Positions 17,721-27,241 are shown, counted from the first letter of the stretch. The stretch is DNA of 64,000 bases from Streptococcus pneumoniae (GCF_001113365.1 NZ_CKYA01000001.1:193501-257500), one strand, 5' to 3'. Made by a program: numbers and translations. Notes: generated by a model from the sequence alone, not told the origin.

Positions 17721-17832
17721 TGGAATTGGGGAAGTCAGAAAGTCTTTCGGTTACAATATGGTTTCCGTTCTTCTATCTCTCCTTCTATCACCTAAGTTTA
17801 AAATCTAACTTCGTAATATATTATAGACTAAT

Positions 17833-17870
17833 AATTCAGAATTATCAAGCAATTCTGAATTATTTTTTTC
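17833..17870 (+). terminator. Strong hairpin with T run upstream of relA
   Basis: Perfect 11-bp stem AATTCAGAATT / AATTCTGAATT, 7-nt loop, then ATTTTTTTC on the plus strand. No plus-strand gene lies upstream. It insulates relA or is a relic of a lost gene. The rest of 17721-17942 holds only a TAAAAT-type -10 at about 17914 and the relA RBS (TTGGAGAG). Confidence 0.6.
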
Positions 17871-17942
17871 TTATTCTGTTCCAATCTAGTTTTCATATTC
17901 TTAAAAAAGTGATAAAATGGTAGGAAGAATTGGAGAGTAGAG

Positions 17943-20165
17943 ATGCCAAAAGAAGTGAATTTAACAGGCGAAGAAGTTGTCGCTTTAACCAAAGAATATT
18001 TAACGGAAGAGGATGTCCATTTTGTCCATAAGGCCTTGGTCTATGCGGTGGAATGCCATAGTGGTCAATATCGTAAATCAGGCGAGCCTTATATCATTCA
18101 CCCTATCCAAGTGGCAGGTATTTTAGCCAAACTCAAGCTGGATGCCGTAACGGTAGCTTGTGGTTTCTTGCATGATGTGGTGGAGGATACAGATGCGACC
18201 TTGGACGATTTGGAAAGGGAGTTTGGTCCTGATGTACGGGTAATCGTAGATGGGGTTACCAAGCTTGGTAAGGTCGAGTACAAATCAATCGAGGAACAAT
18301 TAGCGGAAAATCATCGCAAGATGCTTATGGCCATGTCTGAGGACATCCGTGTTATCTTGGTCAAACTGTCTGACCGCTTGCACAATATGCGGACCCTGAA
18401 ACACCTTCGAAAAGACAAGCAAGAGCGCATTTCCAAAGAAACCATGGAAATCTATGCCCCACTTGCCCACCGTCTGGGGATTTCCAGTGTCAAATGGGAA
18501 TTGGAAGACCTGTCTTTCCGTTATCTCAACCCGACAGAGTTTTACAAGATTACCCATATGATGAAGGAAAAACGCAGAGAGCGTGAAGCCTTGGTGGATG
18601 AGGTAGTTACAAAATTAGAGGAATATACGACAGATCGTCACTTGAAAGGGAAGATTTACGGTCGTCCCAAGCATATTTACTCGATTTTCCGTAAAATGCA
18701 GGATAAGAGAAAACGGTTTGAGGAAATCTATGACCTAATTGCCATTCGTTGTATTTTGGATACCCAAAGTGATGTGTATGCCATGCTTGGTTACGTGCAT
18801 GAACTTTGGAAACCCATGCCTGGTCGTTTCAAAGACTATATCGCTAACCGCAAGGCCAATGGTTATCAGTCTATCCATACGACTGTCTATGGGCCAAAAG
18901 GGCCGATCGAATTCCAGATTCGAACTAAAGCCATGCACGAGGTGGCTGAGTACGGGGTTGCGGCTCACTGGGCTTATAAGAAAGGCGTTAAGGGGCAGGT
19001 TAACAGCAAGGAATCGGCTATTGGGATGAACTGGATCAAGGAGATGATGGAGCTCCAAGACCAGGCTGATGATGCCAAGGAATTTGTGGACTCTGTTAAG
19101 GAAAACTATTTGGCTGAGGAGATTTACGTCTTTACACCAGATGGAGCTGTCCGTTCCCTTCCAAAAGATTCAGGACCGATTGATTTTGCTTACGAAATCC
19201 ATACCAAGGTCGGTGAAAAAGCAACTGGTGCCAAGGTCAATGGCCGTATGGTTCCACTGACAACTAAGCTCAAGACAGGAGATCAGGTTGAAATTGTTAC
19301 CAACCCCAACTCCTTTGGGCCGAGCCGTGACTGGCTCAATATGGTCAAGACCAGCAAGGCGCGCAACAAGATTCGTCAGTTCTTTAAAAACCAAGACAAG
19401 GAATTATCCGTTAACAAGGGTCGTGAGATGTTGATGGCCCAATTCCAAGAAAATGGCTATGTGGCCAATAAATTCATGGACAAGCGCCACATGGACCAAG
19501 TTCTACAAAAGACTAGCTACAAGACAGAAGAATCCCTCTTTGCGGCGATCGGTTTTGGAGAAATCGGTGCTATTACTGTCTTTAACCGTCTGACTGAAAA
19601 GGAACGCCGTGAAGAAGAACGTGCCAAGGCCAAGGCGGAAGCAGAAGAACTTGTCAAAGGTGGCGAGGTCAAGGTTGAAAACAAAGAAACCCTCAAGGTC
19701 AAGCATGAGGGTGGTGTGGTCATTGAAGGTGCCTCAGGTCTCCTCGTACGGATTGCCAAGTGTTGTAATCCTGTTCCTGGTGACGATATTGTTGGCTACA
19801 TTACCAAGGGGCGTGGTGTGGCTATTCACCGTGTGGACTGTATGAACCTGCGTGCCCAAGAAAACTATGAGCAACGTCTCCTTGATGTGGAATGGGAAGA
19901 CCAGTACTCTAGCTCAAATAAGGAGTATATGGCCCATATCGATATTTACGGCCTCAACCGTACAGGACTGTTGAATGATGTACTGCAAGTTCTTTCAAAC
20001 ACAACCAAGAATATCTCAACAGTCAATGCCCAACCAACCAAGGATATGAAGTTTGCTAATATCCATGTGTCTTTCGGCATTGCCAACCTCTCGACGCTGA
20101 CCACGGTTGTGGACAAGATTAAGAGTGTGCCAGAAGTTTACTCTGTCAAACGGACCAACGGCTAA
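17943..20165 (+). CDS. relA: Bifunctional (p)ppGpp synthetase/hydrolase RelA (Rel/RSH)
   Basis: 740-residue long RSH enzyme, master of the stringent response. Order: HD hydrolase domain (FLHDVVEDT near residue 80, with intact His-Asp), synthetase domain (~200-350, with NGYQSIHTTVYGP), TGS (~395-455), helical and zinc-finger region (AKCCNPVPGDDIVGY), ACT domain at the end (~665-740). Both catalytic halves look intact, so it should make and destroy (p)ppGpp. RBS TTGGAGAG. It is followed after 29 bases by dtd, the usual Firmicutes pair. Confidence 0.97.
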   Translation: MPKEVNLTGEEVVALTKEYLTEEDVHFVHKALVYAVECHSGQYRKSGEPYIIHPIQVAGILAKLKLDAVTVACGFLHDVVEDTDATLDDLEREFGPDVRVIVDGVTKLGKVEYKSIEEQLAENHRKMLMAMSEDIRVILVKLSDRLHNMRTLKHLRKDKQERISKETMEIYAPLAHRLGISSVKWELEDLSFRYLNPTEFYKITHMMKEKRREREALVDEVVTKLEEYTTDRHLKGKIYGRPKHIYSIFRKMQDKRKRFEEIYDLIAIRCILDTQSDVYAMLGYVHELWKPMPGRFKDYIANRKANGYQSIHTTVYGPKGPIEFQIRTKAMHEVAEYGVAAHWAYKKGVKGQVNSKESAIGMNWIKEMMELQDQADDAKEFVDSVKENYLAEEIYVFTPDGAVRSLPKDSGPIDFAYEIHTKVGEKATGAKVNGRMVPLTTKLKTGDQVEIVTNPNSFGPSRDWLNMVKTSKARNKIRQFFKNQDKELSVNKGREMLMAQFQENGYVANKFMDKRHMDQVLQKTSYKTEESLFAAIGFGEIGAITVFNRLTEKERREEERAKAKAEAEELVKGGEVKVENKETLKVKHEGGVVIEGASGLLVRIAKCCNPVPGDDIVGYITKGRGVAIHRVDCMNLRAQENYEQRLLDVEWEDQYSSSNKEYMAHIDIYGLNRTGLLNDVLQVLSNTTKNISTVNAQPTKDMKFANIHVSFGIANLSTLTTVVDKIKSVPEVYSVKRTNG

Positions 20166-20194
20166 TTGTCCTAGCTCTTACTAGAAAGGCTATT

Positions 20195-20638
20195 ATGAAA
20201 ATCATTATCCAACGGGTTACAAAAGCCCAAGTGAGTATCGAAGGTCAGGTTCAGGGAAAAATCAATCAGGGACTTTTATTGCTGGTTGGTGTTGGACCAG
20301 AGGACCAAGAGGAAGATTTGGACTATGCTGTGAGAAAACTGGTCAACATGCGGATTTTTTCAGATGCAGAAGGCAAGATGAATCTGTCTGTCAAAGATAT
20401 TGAAGGAGAAATCCTCTCTATTTCTCAGTTTACCCTCTTTGCGGATACCAAGAAAGGTAATCGTCCAGCCTTTACAGGTGCAGCCAAGCCTGATATGGCA
20501 TCAGACTTCTATGACGCTTTCAACCAAAAATTAGCGCAAGAAGTACCCGTTCAGACAGGCATCTTTGGAGCGGATATGCAAGTTGAGCTGGTCAATGACG
20601 GACCTGTTACCATTATCCTTGATACTAAAAATAGATAA
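20195..20638 (+). CDS. dtd: D-aminoacyl-tRNA deacylase
   Basis: 147 residues. Hydrolyses D-amino acids wrongly attached to tRNA. The hallmark SQFTLFAD..KGNRPAF and the terminal NDGPVTI (Gly-cis-Pro motif) are present. Cotranscribed with relA and closed by a terminator at 20644. Confidence 0.96.
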   Translation: MKIIIQRVTKAQVSIEGQVQGKINQGLLLLVGVGPEDQEEDLDYAVRKLVNMRIFSDAEGKMNLSVKDIEGEILSISQFTLFADTKKGNRPAFTGAAKPDMASDFYDAFNQKLAQEVPVQTGIFGADMQVELVNDGPVTIILDTKNR

Positions 20639-20643
20639 GAAAG

Positions 20644-20669
20644 ACCAAGCCCAGCCGGCTTGGTTTTTC
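20644..20669 (+). terminator. Terminator of relA-dtd
   Basis: Stem ACCAAGCC / GGCTTGGT, loop CAGCC, followed by TTTTC. Confidence 0.88.
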
Positions 20670-20676
20670 TCATCTA

Positions 20677-21090
20677 TCATAAAATACTCCAAAATGAAAT
20701 CTGTTCTTGATAGTCTTTTGGGAAGTCTCTTTTCAGGCTTTGGCTTATGCGATAGGAAAGTATGAGATGACCTAGGATGAGGAGAGTGCCCTGAAGGAAA
20801 AGTGGGATGCTACTTAAACATATCAAGGAGAGAATCATCAGACTATCCCATAGAAGGATTTGTAAGGCAAAACGCCAGAATCTAGGTCTAATCTGGGAAT
20901 AGAGTTGACTAAAGTGGTCACAAAGTTGGTTAGAAAGATAGGTCAATAGCACAGGATGAAAGAAAATGAGCCAACCGCTATAAATCAAAATCCAGTCCCA
21001 AGTAAGCTCTTCTTTAAATGTCAAAAATGCCAGCATGATTCCATCAATGACAAGGAGTTGAATGGTTTTGATGAAGATGATGTTTTTCAT
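20677..21090 (-). CDS. Small integral membrane protein, unknown
   Basis: 137 residues from the ATG at 21090, preceded by GGAGG at 8 bases; the ATG seven codons earlier lacks an RBS. Four hydrophobic segments (about residues 5-25, 32-52, 80-100 and 103-122) and a basic C-terminal tail. No family recognised. Its promoter region (21115-21160) is very AT-rich with a TATAAT-like box. Convergent with dtd. Confidence 0.75.
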   Translation of the reverse strand: MKNIIFIKTIQLLVIDGIMLAFLTFKEELTWDWILIYSGWLIFFHPVLLTYLSNQLCDHFSQLYSQIRPRFWRFALQILLWDSLMILSLICLSSIPLFLQGTLLILGHLILSYRISQSLKRDFPKDYQEQISFWSIL

Positions 21091-21208
21091 GATAAGGCCT
21101 CCTTTTTTCATCTGTTAGTGACGTAATAGTTTATATAATTATTATATAATATTTAGTCAAATGATGAAAGCGTTTACTATCGTTTTTGATACAAAAAATA
21201 GATGAGAA

Positions 21209-21235
21209 AACCCTGAAAATCAAACTTTCAGGGTT
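21209..21235 (-). terminator. Terminator downstream of psaR
   Basis: Perfect 10-bp stem AACCCTGAAA / TTTCAGGGTT with a 7-nt loop; on the minus strand it is followed by TTCTC, a weak T run. Confidence 0.7.
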
Positions 21236-21254
21236 GGTTGGGGTACTTGAGAAA

Positions 21255-21905
21255 TTAGTTGATTTTTTCGACATAGAGTTGTTTGGCAATGTCCATACCT
21301 ACTTGTAAATCCTCTTCTTTACTGAGGATAGTGAAGGTATTGCTGAAGCCATCAAACTGCTGGACTTGGAGCGGATCACCGATGTGAAGTGAGTGCTTGT
21401 CCAGATAACTGAGAATGTCAAAACTATCGTGCACCCGAGTCAGGCGGTAGGCGCCAGCTTCCTTGATGTCAGATAGTGGCAGGTTATTGATTTCAACTAG
21501 GAGTTCTCCCTTGGTAGGAATGGTTCCTCCGTGAGGGCAAGTCTTGGGGAATCCTAGTAGTTTATCCAGTCTTTCCACGAACAGGTCAGAGACAGTATGT
21601 TCCAAGACCTCAGCCTCTTCGTGAATCTGGTCACTCGTATAGTCTAAATGATGAACTAGAAAAACTTCAATCAAGCGATGTTTACGGTAGAGCTCAGAGA
21701 CCAGTTTGAGGCCGAGGTCAGTCAGTAGATAGCCACATTCCTTGTCCTTTAGGATTAGGTTTTCACTCTTCATCCGTTTAATCATTTCAGTTACGGCAGG
21801 GGGAGAGACTTGCATACGAGCCGCAATTTCCTTGTTGGTGATTTTATGCAAATCTATGCCAATTTCATAAATACATTTTAGATAATCTTCTTTATTCGGG
21901 GTCAT
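21255..21905 (-). CDS. psaR: Manganese-dependent repressor PsaR (DtxR family)
   Basis: 216 residues. N-terminal winged helix (EDYLKCIYEI, with recognition helix VSPPAVTEMIKRM), a metal-binding dimerisation domain with HRLIEVFLVHHL and EEAEVLEHTVSD, and a C-terminal FeoA/SH3-like domain. This is the SloR/MntR/PsaR layout. It represses psaBCA (operator at 14425-14446 in this window) and surface genes in pneumococcus when Mn2+ is ample. RBS AGGAAG. Confidence 0.95.
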   Translation of the reverse strand: MTPNKEDYLKCIYEIGIDLHKITNKEIAARMQVSPPAVTEMIKRMKSENLILKDKECGYLLTDLGLKLVSELYRKHRLIEVFLVHHLDYTSDQIHEEAEVLEHTVSDLFVERLDKLLGFPKTCPHGGTIPTKGELLVEINNLPLSDIKEAGAYRLTRVHDSFDILSYLDKHSLHIGDPLQVQQFDGFSNTFTILSKEEDLQVGMDIAKQLYVEKIN

Positions 21906-22016
21906 TCGCTTCCTCTTGTCTAATATCTTTATCTAGTATATCAAAAAAAGCTAGATTTCTCTAGCTGTGACTTTTTATGTTATACTTATTGCAAGAGAAA
22001 AAACGAGGAGATGGAT

Positions 22017-22859
22017 ATGACAAAAATAGCTCTTCTTTCAGATATTCATGGAAATACCACTGCCTTGGAGGCTGTTTTGGCAGATGCTCGGCAGCTAGGA
22101 GTGGATGAATACTGGCTTTTGGGAGACATTCTCATGCCAGGGACAGGGCGTAGAAGGATTTTGGACTTGTTGGATCAACTACCGATTACGGCTAGAGTTT
22201 TGGGAAACTGGGAAGAAAGTCTGTGGCATGGTGTCCGCAAGGAATTGGATAGTACTCGTCCCAGTCAACGCTATCTCTTGCGCCAGTGCCAGTATGTTTT
22301 AGAGGAAATTTCCCTAGAAGAAATTGAACTGCTCCACAATCAATCTCTCCAGCTTCATCGTCAGTTTGGGGATTTGACGGTGGGAATTAGTCACCATTTG
22401 CCTGATAAGAACTGGGGGCGAGAGTTGATTCATACTGGAGCGCAAGAGGATTTTGACCGCTTGGTGACCAATCCGCCTTGTGATATTGCTGTTTATGGTC
22501 ATATTCACCAGCAGTTGCTTCGTTACGGGACTGGTGGGCAATTGATTGTCAATCCAGGTTCGATTGGCCAGCCTTTCTTTCTAGATGCTCAGTTGCGGAA
22601 GGACTTGCGAGCTCAGTATATGATTTTGGAGTTTGATGACAAGGGCTTGGTAGATATGAACTTCCGACGGGTGGACTACGATGTGGCAGCTGAATTGCAA
22701 CTGGCTAAAGACCTAAAACTTCCCTATTTTGAGGTTTACTATGAAAGTCTGGTCAATGGGATCCACCATACTCATCATCAGGAATTTCTGAGAGAATTGG
22801 CCCAGAAAGAGGGCTATGATAGGGAGTTAGATGCCTGGTTGAAAAGTGGTAATGATTGA
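22017..22859 (+). CDS. Calcineurin-like metallophosphoesterase
   Basis: 280 residues from the ATG at 22017; an ATG two codons earlier touches the GAGGAG ribosome-binding site and is unlikely. Motifs: ALLSDIHGN (metal site 1), LGDI, GNWE, and YGHIHQQ with NPGSIGQP near the end, as in YfcE/symerythrin-like two-metal phosphodiesterases. Probably a cytoplasmic Mn2+-dependent phosphatase; substrate unknown. Confidence 0.9.
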   Translation: MTKIALLSDIHGNTTALEAVLADARQLGVDEYWLLGDILMPGTGRRRILDLLDQLPITARVLGNWEESLWHGVRKELDSTRPSQRYLLRQCQYVLEEISLEEIELLHNQSLQLHRQFGDLTVGISHHLPDKNWGRELIHTGAQEDFDRLVTNPPCDIAVYGHIHQQLLRYGTGGQLIVNPGSIGQPFFLDAQLRKDLRAQYMILEFDDKGLVDMNFRRVDYDVAAELQLAKDLKLPYFEVYYESLVNGIHHTHHQEFLRELAQKEGYDRELDAWLKSGND

Positions 22860-22934
22860 CATTACAACTAAAAAGGGTATAATAAAAGAAAAAGAAGAGT
22901 AGAGGCAGGCTAGCCTCGTAAAAAGGAGAAGAGG

Positions 22935-23372
22935 ATGCAAATTCCGAGTAGATTTACCATTGCGACTCATATGCTGATAATCATTGCCCTCGAGGGGAAG
23001 GAAAGCAAGGTGACCAGTGATTTTCTGGCTGCTAGTGTCGGGGTCAATCCTGTCATTATCAGAAAAACCTTGTCCCAGTTGAAGAAGGCAGAGCTGATTT
23101 CAGTAGCGCGTGGAACAGGTGGGACAGAGATTGTCAAGGACCTCAAGGACATTAGTCTTTTAGATGTTTATCAGGCGGTTGAATGTCTTGGAAAGACTGG
23201 TCAACTCTTTAGTTTCCATGACAATCCAAATCCAAATTGCCCAGTTGGAGCTCATATTCATGAGGTTTTGGATCAAAAATTGGAGAGAATTCAGCTGGCT
23301 ATGGAGGCTGAACTTGGTCAGACTAGTCTAGAACAAGTCGTGGCCGATGCAGAGAGTCAAATGAAGGAGTGA
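22935..23372 (+). CDS. Rrf2-family transcriptional regulator
   Basis: 145 residues, with an N-terminal winged helix (TSDFLAASVGVNPVIIRKTLSQLKKA, about 27-50) and a short regulatory half containing two Cys (ECLGK and NPNCPVG). The three-Cys cluster of IscR-type sensors is absent, so it belongs with the YwnA/YwgB-like Rrf2 proteins, perhaps redox-responsive. RBS AAGGAGAAGAGG. It lies 75 bases after the phosphoesterase; a BOX element follows. Confidence 0.9.
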   Translation: MQIPSRFTIATHMLIIIALEGKESKVTSDFLAASVGVNPVIIRKTLSQLKKAELISVARGTGGTEIVKDLKDISLLDVYQAVECLGKTGQLFSFHDNPNPNCPVGAHIHEVLDQKLERIQLAMEAELGQTSLEQVVADAESQMKE

Positions 23373-23410
23373 ATTCTTCTTTAAAACAAGAAAAGCTTAT
23401 GAGAAGGTTT

Positions 23411-23517
23411 TTATACTCAATGAAAATCAAAAAGCAAACTAGGAAGCTAGCCGCAAGCTGTACTTGAGTACGGTAAGGCGACGCTGACGTGGTTTGAAGA
23501 GATTTTCGAAGAGTATT
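23411..23517 (+). repeat. BOX element, forward, boxA-boxC without boxB
   Basis: TATACTCAATGAAAATCAAA at the left and GTGGTTTGAAGAGATTTTCG at the right; the centre has GTACTTGAGTACGG instead of the boxB stem. Confidence 0.88.
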
Positions 23518-23534
23518 ACCTTTTCATAAGCTTT

Positions 23535-24608
23535 TTATCTATTCTTCCAAGCTTGGTAACGGGTATCAATCAATAACTGGGTAAGGCGTCCCAAGGTTTC
23601 TCTTTCTTCTGGAGTGAGGGATTGCGCTTGGACAAAGAGATGATGAATGTGTTCAATCGCCTTGAAGGAAGCCAAGTCATTGATAGAAGTAATACCAGCA
23701 TCAAGAATAGTGCCAAAGAAGAGGTCGAAGTAGAGCTGGAGTTCTTCATCAGGGACTGTGGCCACCCACTCCTTGAAGGTTGTGTCGACTTGTTGGCTAT
23801 CACTGTTGGTCTTATCCAGTTGGACGAAGCGCTTGTCCTCAATCTGCCAACTAAAGGTATCGTGCTGGGCGATACCACCCAAGGCAGTACTGTGCACGAT
23901 GATTTGGTGGGCCGGAATTTCCAACATCATACCGATGATGGAACCTTGTGGAATGAAGACCTTGGTTTTATCCATTATCCTTTGATAGCCCTCGGTTTGT
24001 GTCAGTTCTTTGTGGAGACCAGGCGCATCAAAGGTATAAACTGCTGTGATTTGATCCTGCAAGCTTTGCTCAATTTGGCTAGCCGCATAGATGGCTAGAT
24101 TTCCTCCCTTGGAATGCCCAGCCAGAATGACCTTCTGCTTAGGATGGTGGGCAAAAAAGTTCTTTAAATAGCGAAGAGCGTGCTTTTGAGCAGGAATTTC
24201 CTTCATATAGGTTAGGTGGAAATCTTCCTTCCAGCCAATGATACTGTCATCAGTCCCACGAAAGACAATCAGATAGGTATCGAGAGTGAGGCGGTAGGTC
24301 ATAGCCGCAAATTGTTTTTGCAGTTCAGGATCAATGTCATTGATAAAATGGGAGAGTTTGCAATTTTTGAAACGTTTGTGTTGAGCTAGTTCATCTAATA
24401 GCTGGAGGCGATTTTTGCTGGTCAACATGTTAGATTCTCTTGGAACCTGAGGAGTTAGGTCTAAAAGTCGCTGAGGAGTTGTGGAGACCAGATTATCAAA
24501 GGGGAGGTAGGTGGTTTCTGTTAAGGCTAAAATATCTAATTCATTTAAAGGAAGGTCGTAAAAGGAATCGTGTGCGACATCTTTCAGATAATCAAAAATA
24601 TTGGCCAT
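23535..24608 (-). CDS. Mbeg1/DUF2974-type lipase-like alpha/beta hydrolase
   Basis: 357 residues. The nucleophile elbow GHSKGGNLA is at about residue 165, and FRGTDD, typical of class 3-like lipases, near residue 116. These cytoplasmic proteins are common in streptococci as DUF2974 (Mbeg1-like); substrate unknown. No signal peptide. The start (24608) follows AAGGAACTC on the minus strand. Confidence 0.85.
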   Translation of the reverse strand: MANIFDYLKDVAHDSFYDLPLNELDILALTETTYLPFDNLVSTTPQRLLDLTPQVPRESNMLTSKNRLQLLDELAQHKRFKNCKLSHFINDIDPELQKQFAAMTYRLTLDTYLIVFRGTDDSIIGWKEDFHLTYMKEIPAQKHALRYLKNFFAHHPKQKVILAGHSKGGNLAIYAASQIEQSLQDQITAVYTFDAPGLHKELTQTEGYQRIMDKTKVFIPQGSIIGMMLEIPAHQIIVHSTALGGIAQHDTFSWQIEDKRFVQLDKTNSDSQQVDTTFKEWVATVPDEELQLYFDLFFGTILDAGITSINDLASFKAIEHIHHLFVQAQSLTPEERETLGRLTQLLIDTRYQAWKNR

Positions 24609-24762
24609 AAGAGTTCCTTTCTTTTCTTTATCTTATCAAATTTCCCTCAAATTAGCTAGTAGGATTGTCTTACTTTGTTGGCTAAAAACACGCCCTTTCA
24701 AATTCAGTTTCAGACCTTCTAGCATGGAAAAATCTGTTATAATAATAGAAAAGGAGAAGCGC

Positions 24763-25440
24763 ATGCACAAGATTTTATTAGTAGAAGATGATCAGGTCAT
24801 TCGTCAACAGGTCGGGAAAATGCTCTCTGAATGGGGATTTGAAGTGGTGCTGGTAGAAGACTTTATGGAAGTTTTGAGTCTTTTTGTCCAGTCGGAGCCT
24901 CATCTGGTCCTCATGGATATTGGGTTGCCCTTGTTTAATGGTTATCACTGGTGTCAGGAAATCCGCAAGATTTCCAAGGTCCCCATCATGTTTCTGTCTT
25001 CCAGAGACCAGGCTATGGATATTGTTATGGCAATCAATATGGGGGCGGATGACTTTGTGACCAAGCCTTTTGACCAGCAGGTTCTTTTAGCCAAGGTTCA
25101 GGGCTTGTTACGCCGTTCCTATGAGTTTGGGCGTGACGAGAGTTTACTGGAATATGCAGGTGTTATCCTTAATACCAAATCCATGGATGTACATTATCAA
25201 GGCCAAGTCTTGAATTTGACTAAGAATGAATTTCAGATTTTACGCGTTTTGTTTGAGCGTGCAGGCAACATCGTAGCGCGTGATGACCTCATGCGGGAGC
25301 TTTGGAACAGTGACTTTTTCATTGATGATAATACTCTCTCTGTCAATGTGGCTCGTTTGCGTAAAAAATTGGAAGAGCAGGGCTTGGTAGGATTTATCGA
25401 GACCAAGAAAGGGATAGGGTACGGATTGAAGCATGCTTGA
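24763..25440 (+). CDS. OmpR-family response regulator (BceR-like)
   Basis: 225 residues from the ATG at 24763 with AAGGAG upstream; upstream in-frame codons lack an RBS and do not look like a receiver domain. Receiver domain with acidic pair EDD (near 8-10), phospho-acceptor Asp in LVLMDIGLP and Lys in VTKPF; C-terminal winged-helix DNA-binding domain. Overlaps the kinase gene by 8 bases. By position it matches pneumococcal RR01. With a BceS-type kinase it may sense cell-envelope stress, but no BceAB exporter is adjacent. Confidence 0.93.
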   Translation: MHKILLVEDDQVIRQQVGKMLSEWGFEVVLVEDFMEVLSLFVQSEPHLVLMDIGLPLFNGYHWCQEIRKISKVPIMFLSSRDQAMDIVMAINMGADDFVTKPFDQQVLLAKVQGLLRRSYEFGRDESLLEYAGVILNTKSMDVHYQGQVLNLTKNEFQILRVLFERAGNIVARDDLMRELWNSDFFIDDNTLSVNVARLRKKLEEQGLVGFIETKKGIGYGLKHA

Positions 25441-26407
25441 TTGGAAACCATTTTTTCTAGCCTATCTGCGTTCCCGTAGTCGTCTGTTTGTCTATCTACT
25501 TTCTTTGACGTTTCTGGTTTTGCTCTTTCAGTTTTTATTTGCCAGTTTGGGAATTTACTTTCTCTACTTTTTCCTCTTGTGTTGCTTTGTAACCATCTTA
25601 TTTTTCACTTGGGACATATTGGTGGAAATGCAGGTCTATCGCCAGGAAATTCTCTATGGGGAAAGGGAAGCCAAATCTCCATTGGAAAGAGTTTTGGCTG
25701 AAAAATTAGAAGCGCGTGAGATGGAACTCTATCAGCAGAGGTCAGACGCAGAAAGAAAACTGACGGATTTGCTGGATTACTATACCTTGTGGGTCCATCA
25801 GATTAAGACCCCCATTGCAGCCAGTCAACTCTTAGTTGCAGAAGTGGCCGACCGCCAACTGAAGCAGCAATTAGAACAGGAAATTTTTAAGATTGACTCC
25901 TATACCAATCTAGTTTTACAGTACCTGCGTTTAGAAAGTTTTCATGATGATTTGGTCTTAAAGAAGGTTCAAATTGAGAACTTGGTCAAGGAAATGATTC
26001 GTAAATATGCTCTTTTCTTTATTCAAAAAGGCTTAAATGTCAATCTACATGACCTTGATAAAGAAATCGTGACAGATAAGAAATGGCTGCTAGTAGTCAT
26101 TGAGCAAATTATCTCAAACAGTCTCAAGTACACCAAGGAAGGTGGTCTGGAGATTTATATGGACGGGCAAGAGCTTTGTATCAAGGATACGGGAATCGGG
26201 ATAAAAAACAGTGATGTCCTCCGAGTCTTTGAACGTGGATTTTCAGGCTACAATGGACGCCTGACCCAGCAGTCATCTGGACTTGGACTTTACCTATCTA
26301 AGAAAATTTCTGAAGAACTGGGGCACCAGATTCGTATCGAGTCTGAGGTTGGTACAGGAACGATAGTGCGGATTCAGTTTGCTCAAGTGAACCTAGTCCT
26401 TGAGTGA
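25433..26407 (+). CDS. Intramembrane-sensing histidine kinase (BceS-like)
   Basis: 324 residues. Two closely spaced N-terminal helices (~15-35 and 37-57) with almost no outside loop, then a DHp domain with WVHQIKTPIAA (phospho-His) and a HATPase domain (IEQIISNSLKYT, IKDTGIGI, SSGLGLYLSK). This is the intramembrane-sensing kinase pattern that usually gets its signal from a membrane partner. It matches pneumococcal HK01 by position. Confidence 0.93.
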   Translation: MLDWKPFFLAYLRSRSRLFVYLLSLTFLVLLFQFLFASLGIYFLYFFLLCCFVTILFFTWDILVEMQVYRQEILYGEREAKSPLERVLAEKLEAREMELYQQRSDAERKLTDLLDYYTLWVHQIKTPIAASQLLVAEVADRQLKQQLEQEIFKIDSYTNLVLQYLRLESFHDDLVLKKVQIENLVKEMIRKYALFFIQKGLNVNLHDLDKEIVTDKKWLLVVIEQIISNSLKYTKEGGLEIYMDGQELCIKDTGIGIKNSDVLRVFERGFSGYNGRLTQQSSGLGLYLSKKISEELGHQIRIESEVGTGTIVRIQFAQVNLVLE

Positions 26408-26891
26408 GAAGAGAGGAAAATAGGCTGGGGGAAAACCATTTTCTACAGGAATTGAGTTTTTACACAATCTCTTTTTCTTATATTTAAGGATATTTGAAAA
26501 TTGTATTTTAGAAAAACAATGATAGAGTTCTTGGTACGGAATATAGTATAAATACTGGTTCAAAGTGAAGTTTTGTATGCTTTTTGCTCTTGTTAAGTAT
26601 AAAATCTATTGACTAAGGTTGAACTACAAAAAATCAATGTGAAATGAAGTGAATAGTAGACTTTGAAAATGTCTCCTATTCGATTTTAGAACGAATCTCT
26701 GACACAGGATTAAAAGAACTGAAGCTCTCTTTTTGTTTTGAATGAGATAAGTGAGTATAGATTTATGTGACTGATATAGAACTGTATCCAAGAATTTATT
26801 GAATGTATCGAATATATAGATCCTATTGATTTTGAACCAGTTTTTAATTTCTAAATGTTATAATAGTTTTATCAAGTAAAAGGAGACTGCC
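26408..26891. other. 484-bp AT-rich gap, no intact gene
   Basis: No open frame with an RBS was found. A TGTTATAAT extended -10 at about 26859 and AAAAGGAG at about 26878 show that the promoter and RBS of the broken XRE gene are still present. The rest appears to be non-coding or decayed sequence. Confidence 0.6.
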
Positions 26892-27089
26892 ATGATTGGA
26901 GACAATATAAAATTCTTACGAAAATCACATAATCTGATATAACCAGAATTTTCACGGATTGTGGGTGTGTCACGAAATAGCCTAAGTCGTTATAAAAACT
27001 GAAAAAGCTTACTTTCAATAGAAGTATTGGAAATATTCATTTTACATCTATCAAAGAAACATGGGATAGACCTATATTTTACAAAATAG
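26892..27089 (+). pseudogene. XRE-family regulator, inactivated by two in-frame stops
   Basis: Starts MIGDNIKFLRKSHNLI, then TAA, then PEFSRIVGVSRNSLSRYKN, then TGA, then KSLLSIEVLEIF...DLYFTK and TAG: 66 codons in one frame with two nonsense changes and no frameshift. The first two parts form a plain Cro/C1-type helix-turn-helix (expected ..LTQPEFARIVGVSRNSLSRYEN). The good RBS AAAAGGAG is retained. Only 150 bases upstream of an ABC transporter, which it probably once regulated. Confidence 0.8.
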
Positions 27090-27100
27090 CAAATTATATT

Positions 27101-27226
27101 TTGAATGATAGTAAAAACGGCAGTACTTGTGTGATTTACAAGTATTGCACTCAATGTCCGAGTATCGCACTATCTGAAATAGGGAATAGTAGAGATTGTT
27201 CTGCGATATGTAAAAAAACGCATTAG
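27101..27226 (+). CDS. Cys-rich small ORF upstream of ABC transporter (start uncertain)
   Basis: Frame ends 15 bases before the ATG of the ABC transporter. From the only canonical start (TTG 27101) it would encode 41 residues with five Cys in a compact tail: CVIYKYCTQCPS, then DCSAICKK. The Cys-rich pattern with Ser/Thr beside a transporter recalls ribosomally made peptide precursors. There is no convincing RBS before the TTG, and the frame is open without a start further back to 26996, so the start may have been lost along with the XRE regulator. May also be chance; confidence is low. Confidence 0.35.
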   Translation: MNDSKNGSTCVIYKYCTQCPSIALSEIGNSRDCSAICKKTH

Positions 27227-27241
27227 AAAGGAGTATCGTAT

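Noticed and set aside
17720..17923. 67-codon plus-strand frame before relA
   Set aside because: No ribosome-binding site, runs across the hairpin at 17833 and overlaps the paralogue remnant; chance frame.
24601..24762. N-terminal extension of the response regulator
   Set aside because: No RBS at the upstream start and the receiver fold begins at MHKILLVEDD after AAGGAG.
27105..27134. ATG-started short frame MIVKTAVLV before the ABC exporter
   Set aside because: Only nine codons and no RBS; the other frame with clustered Cys is more noteworthy.
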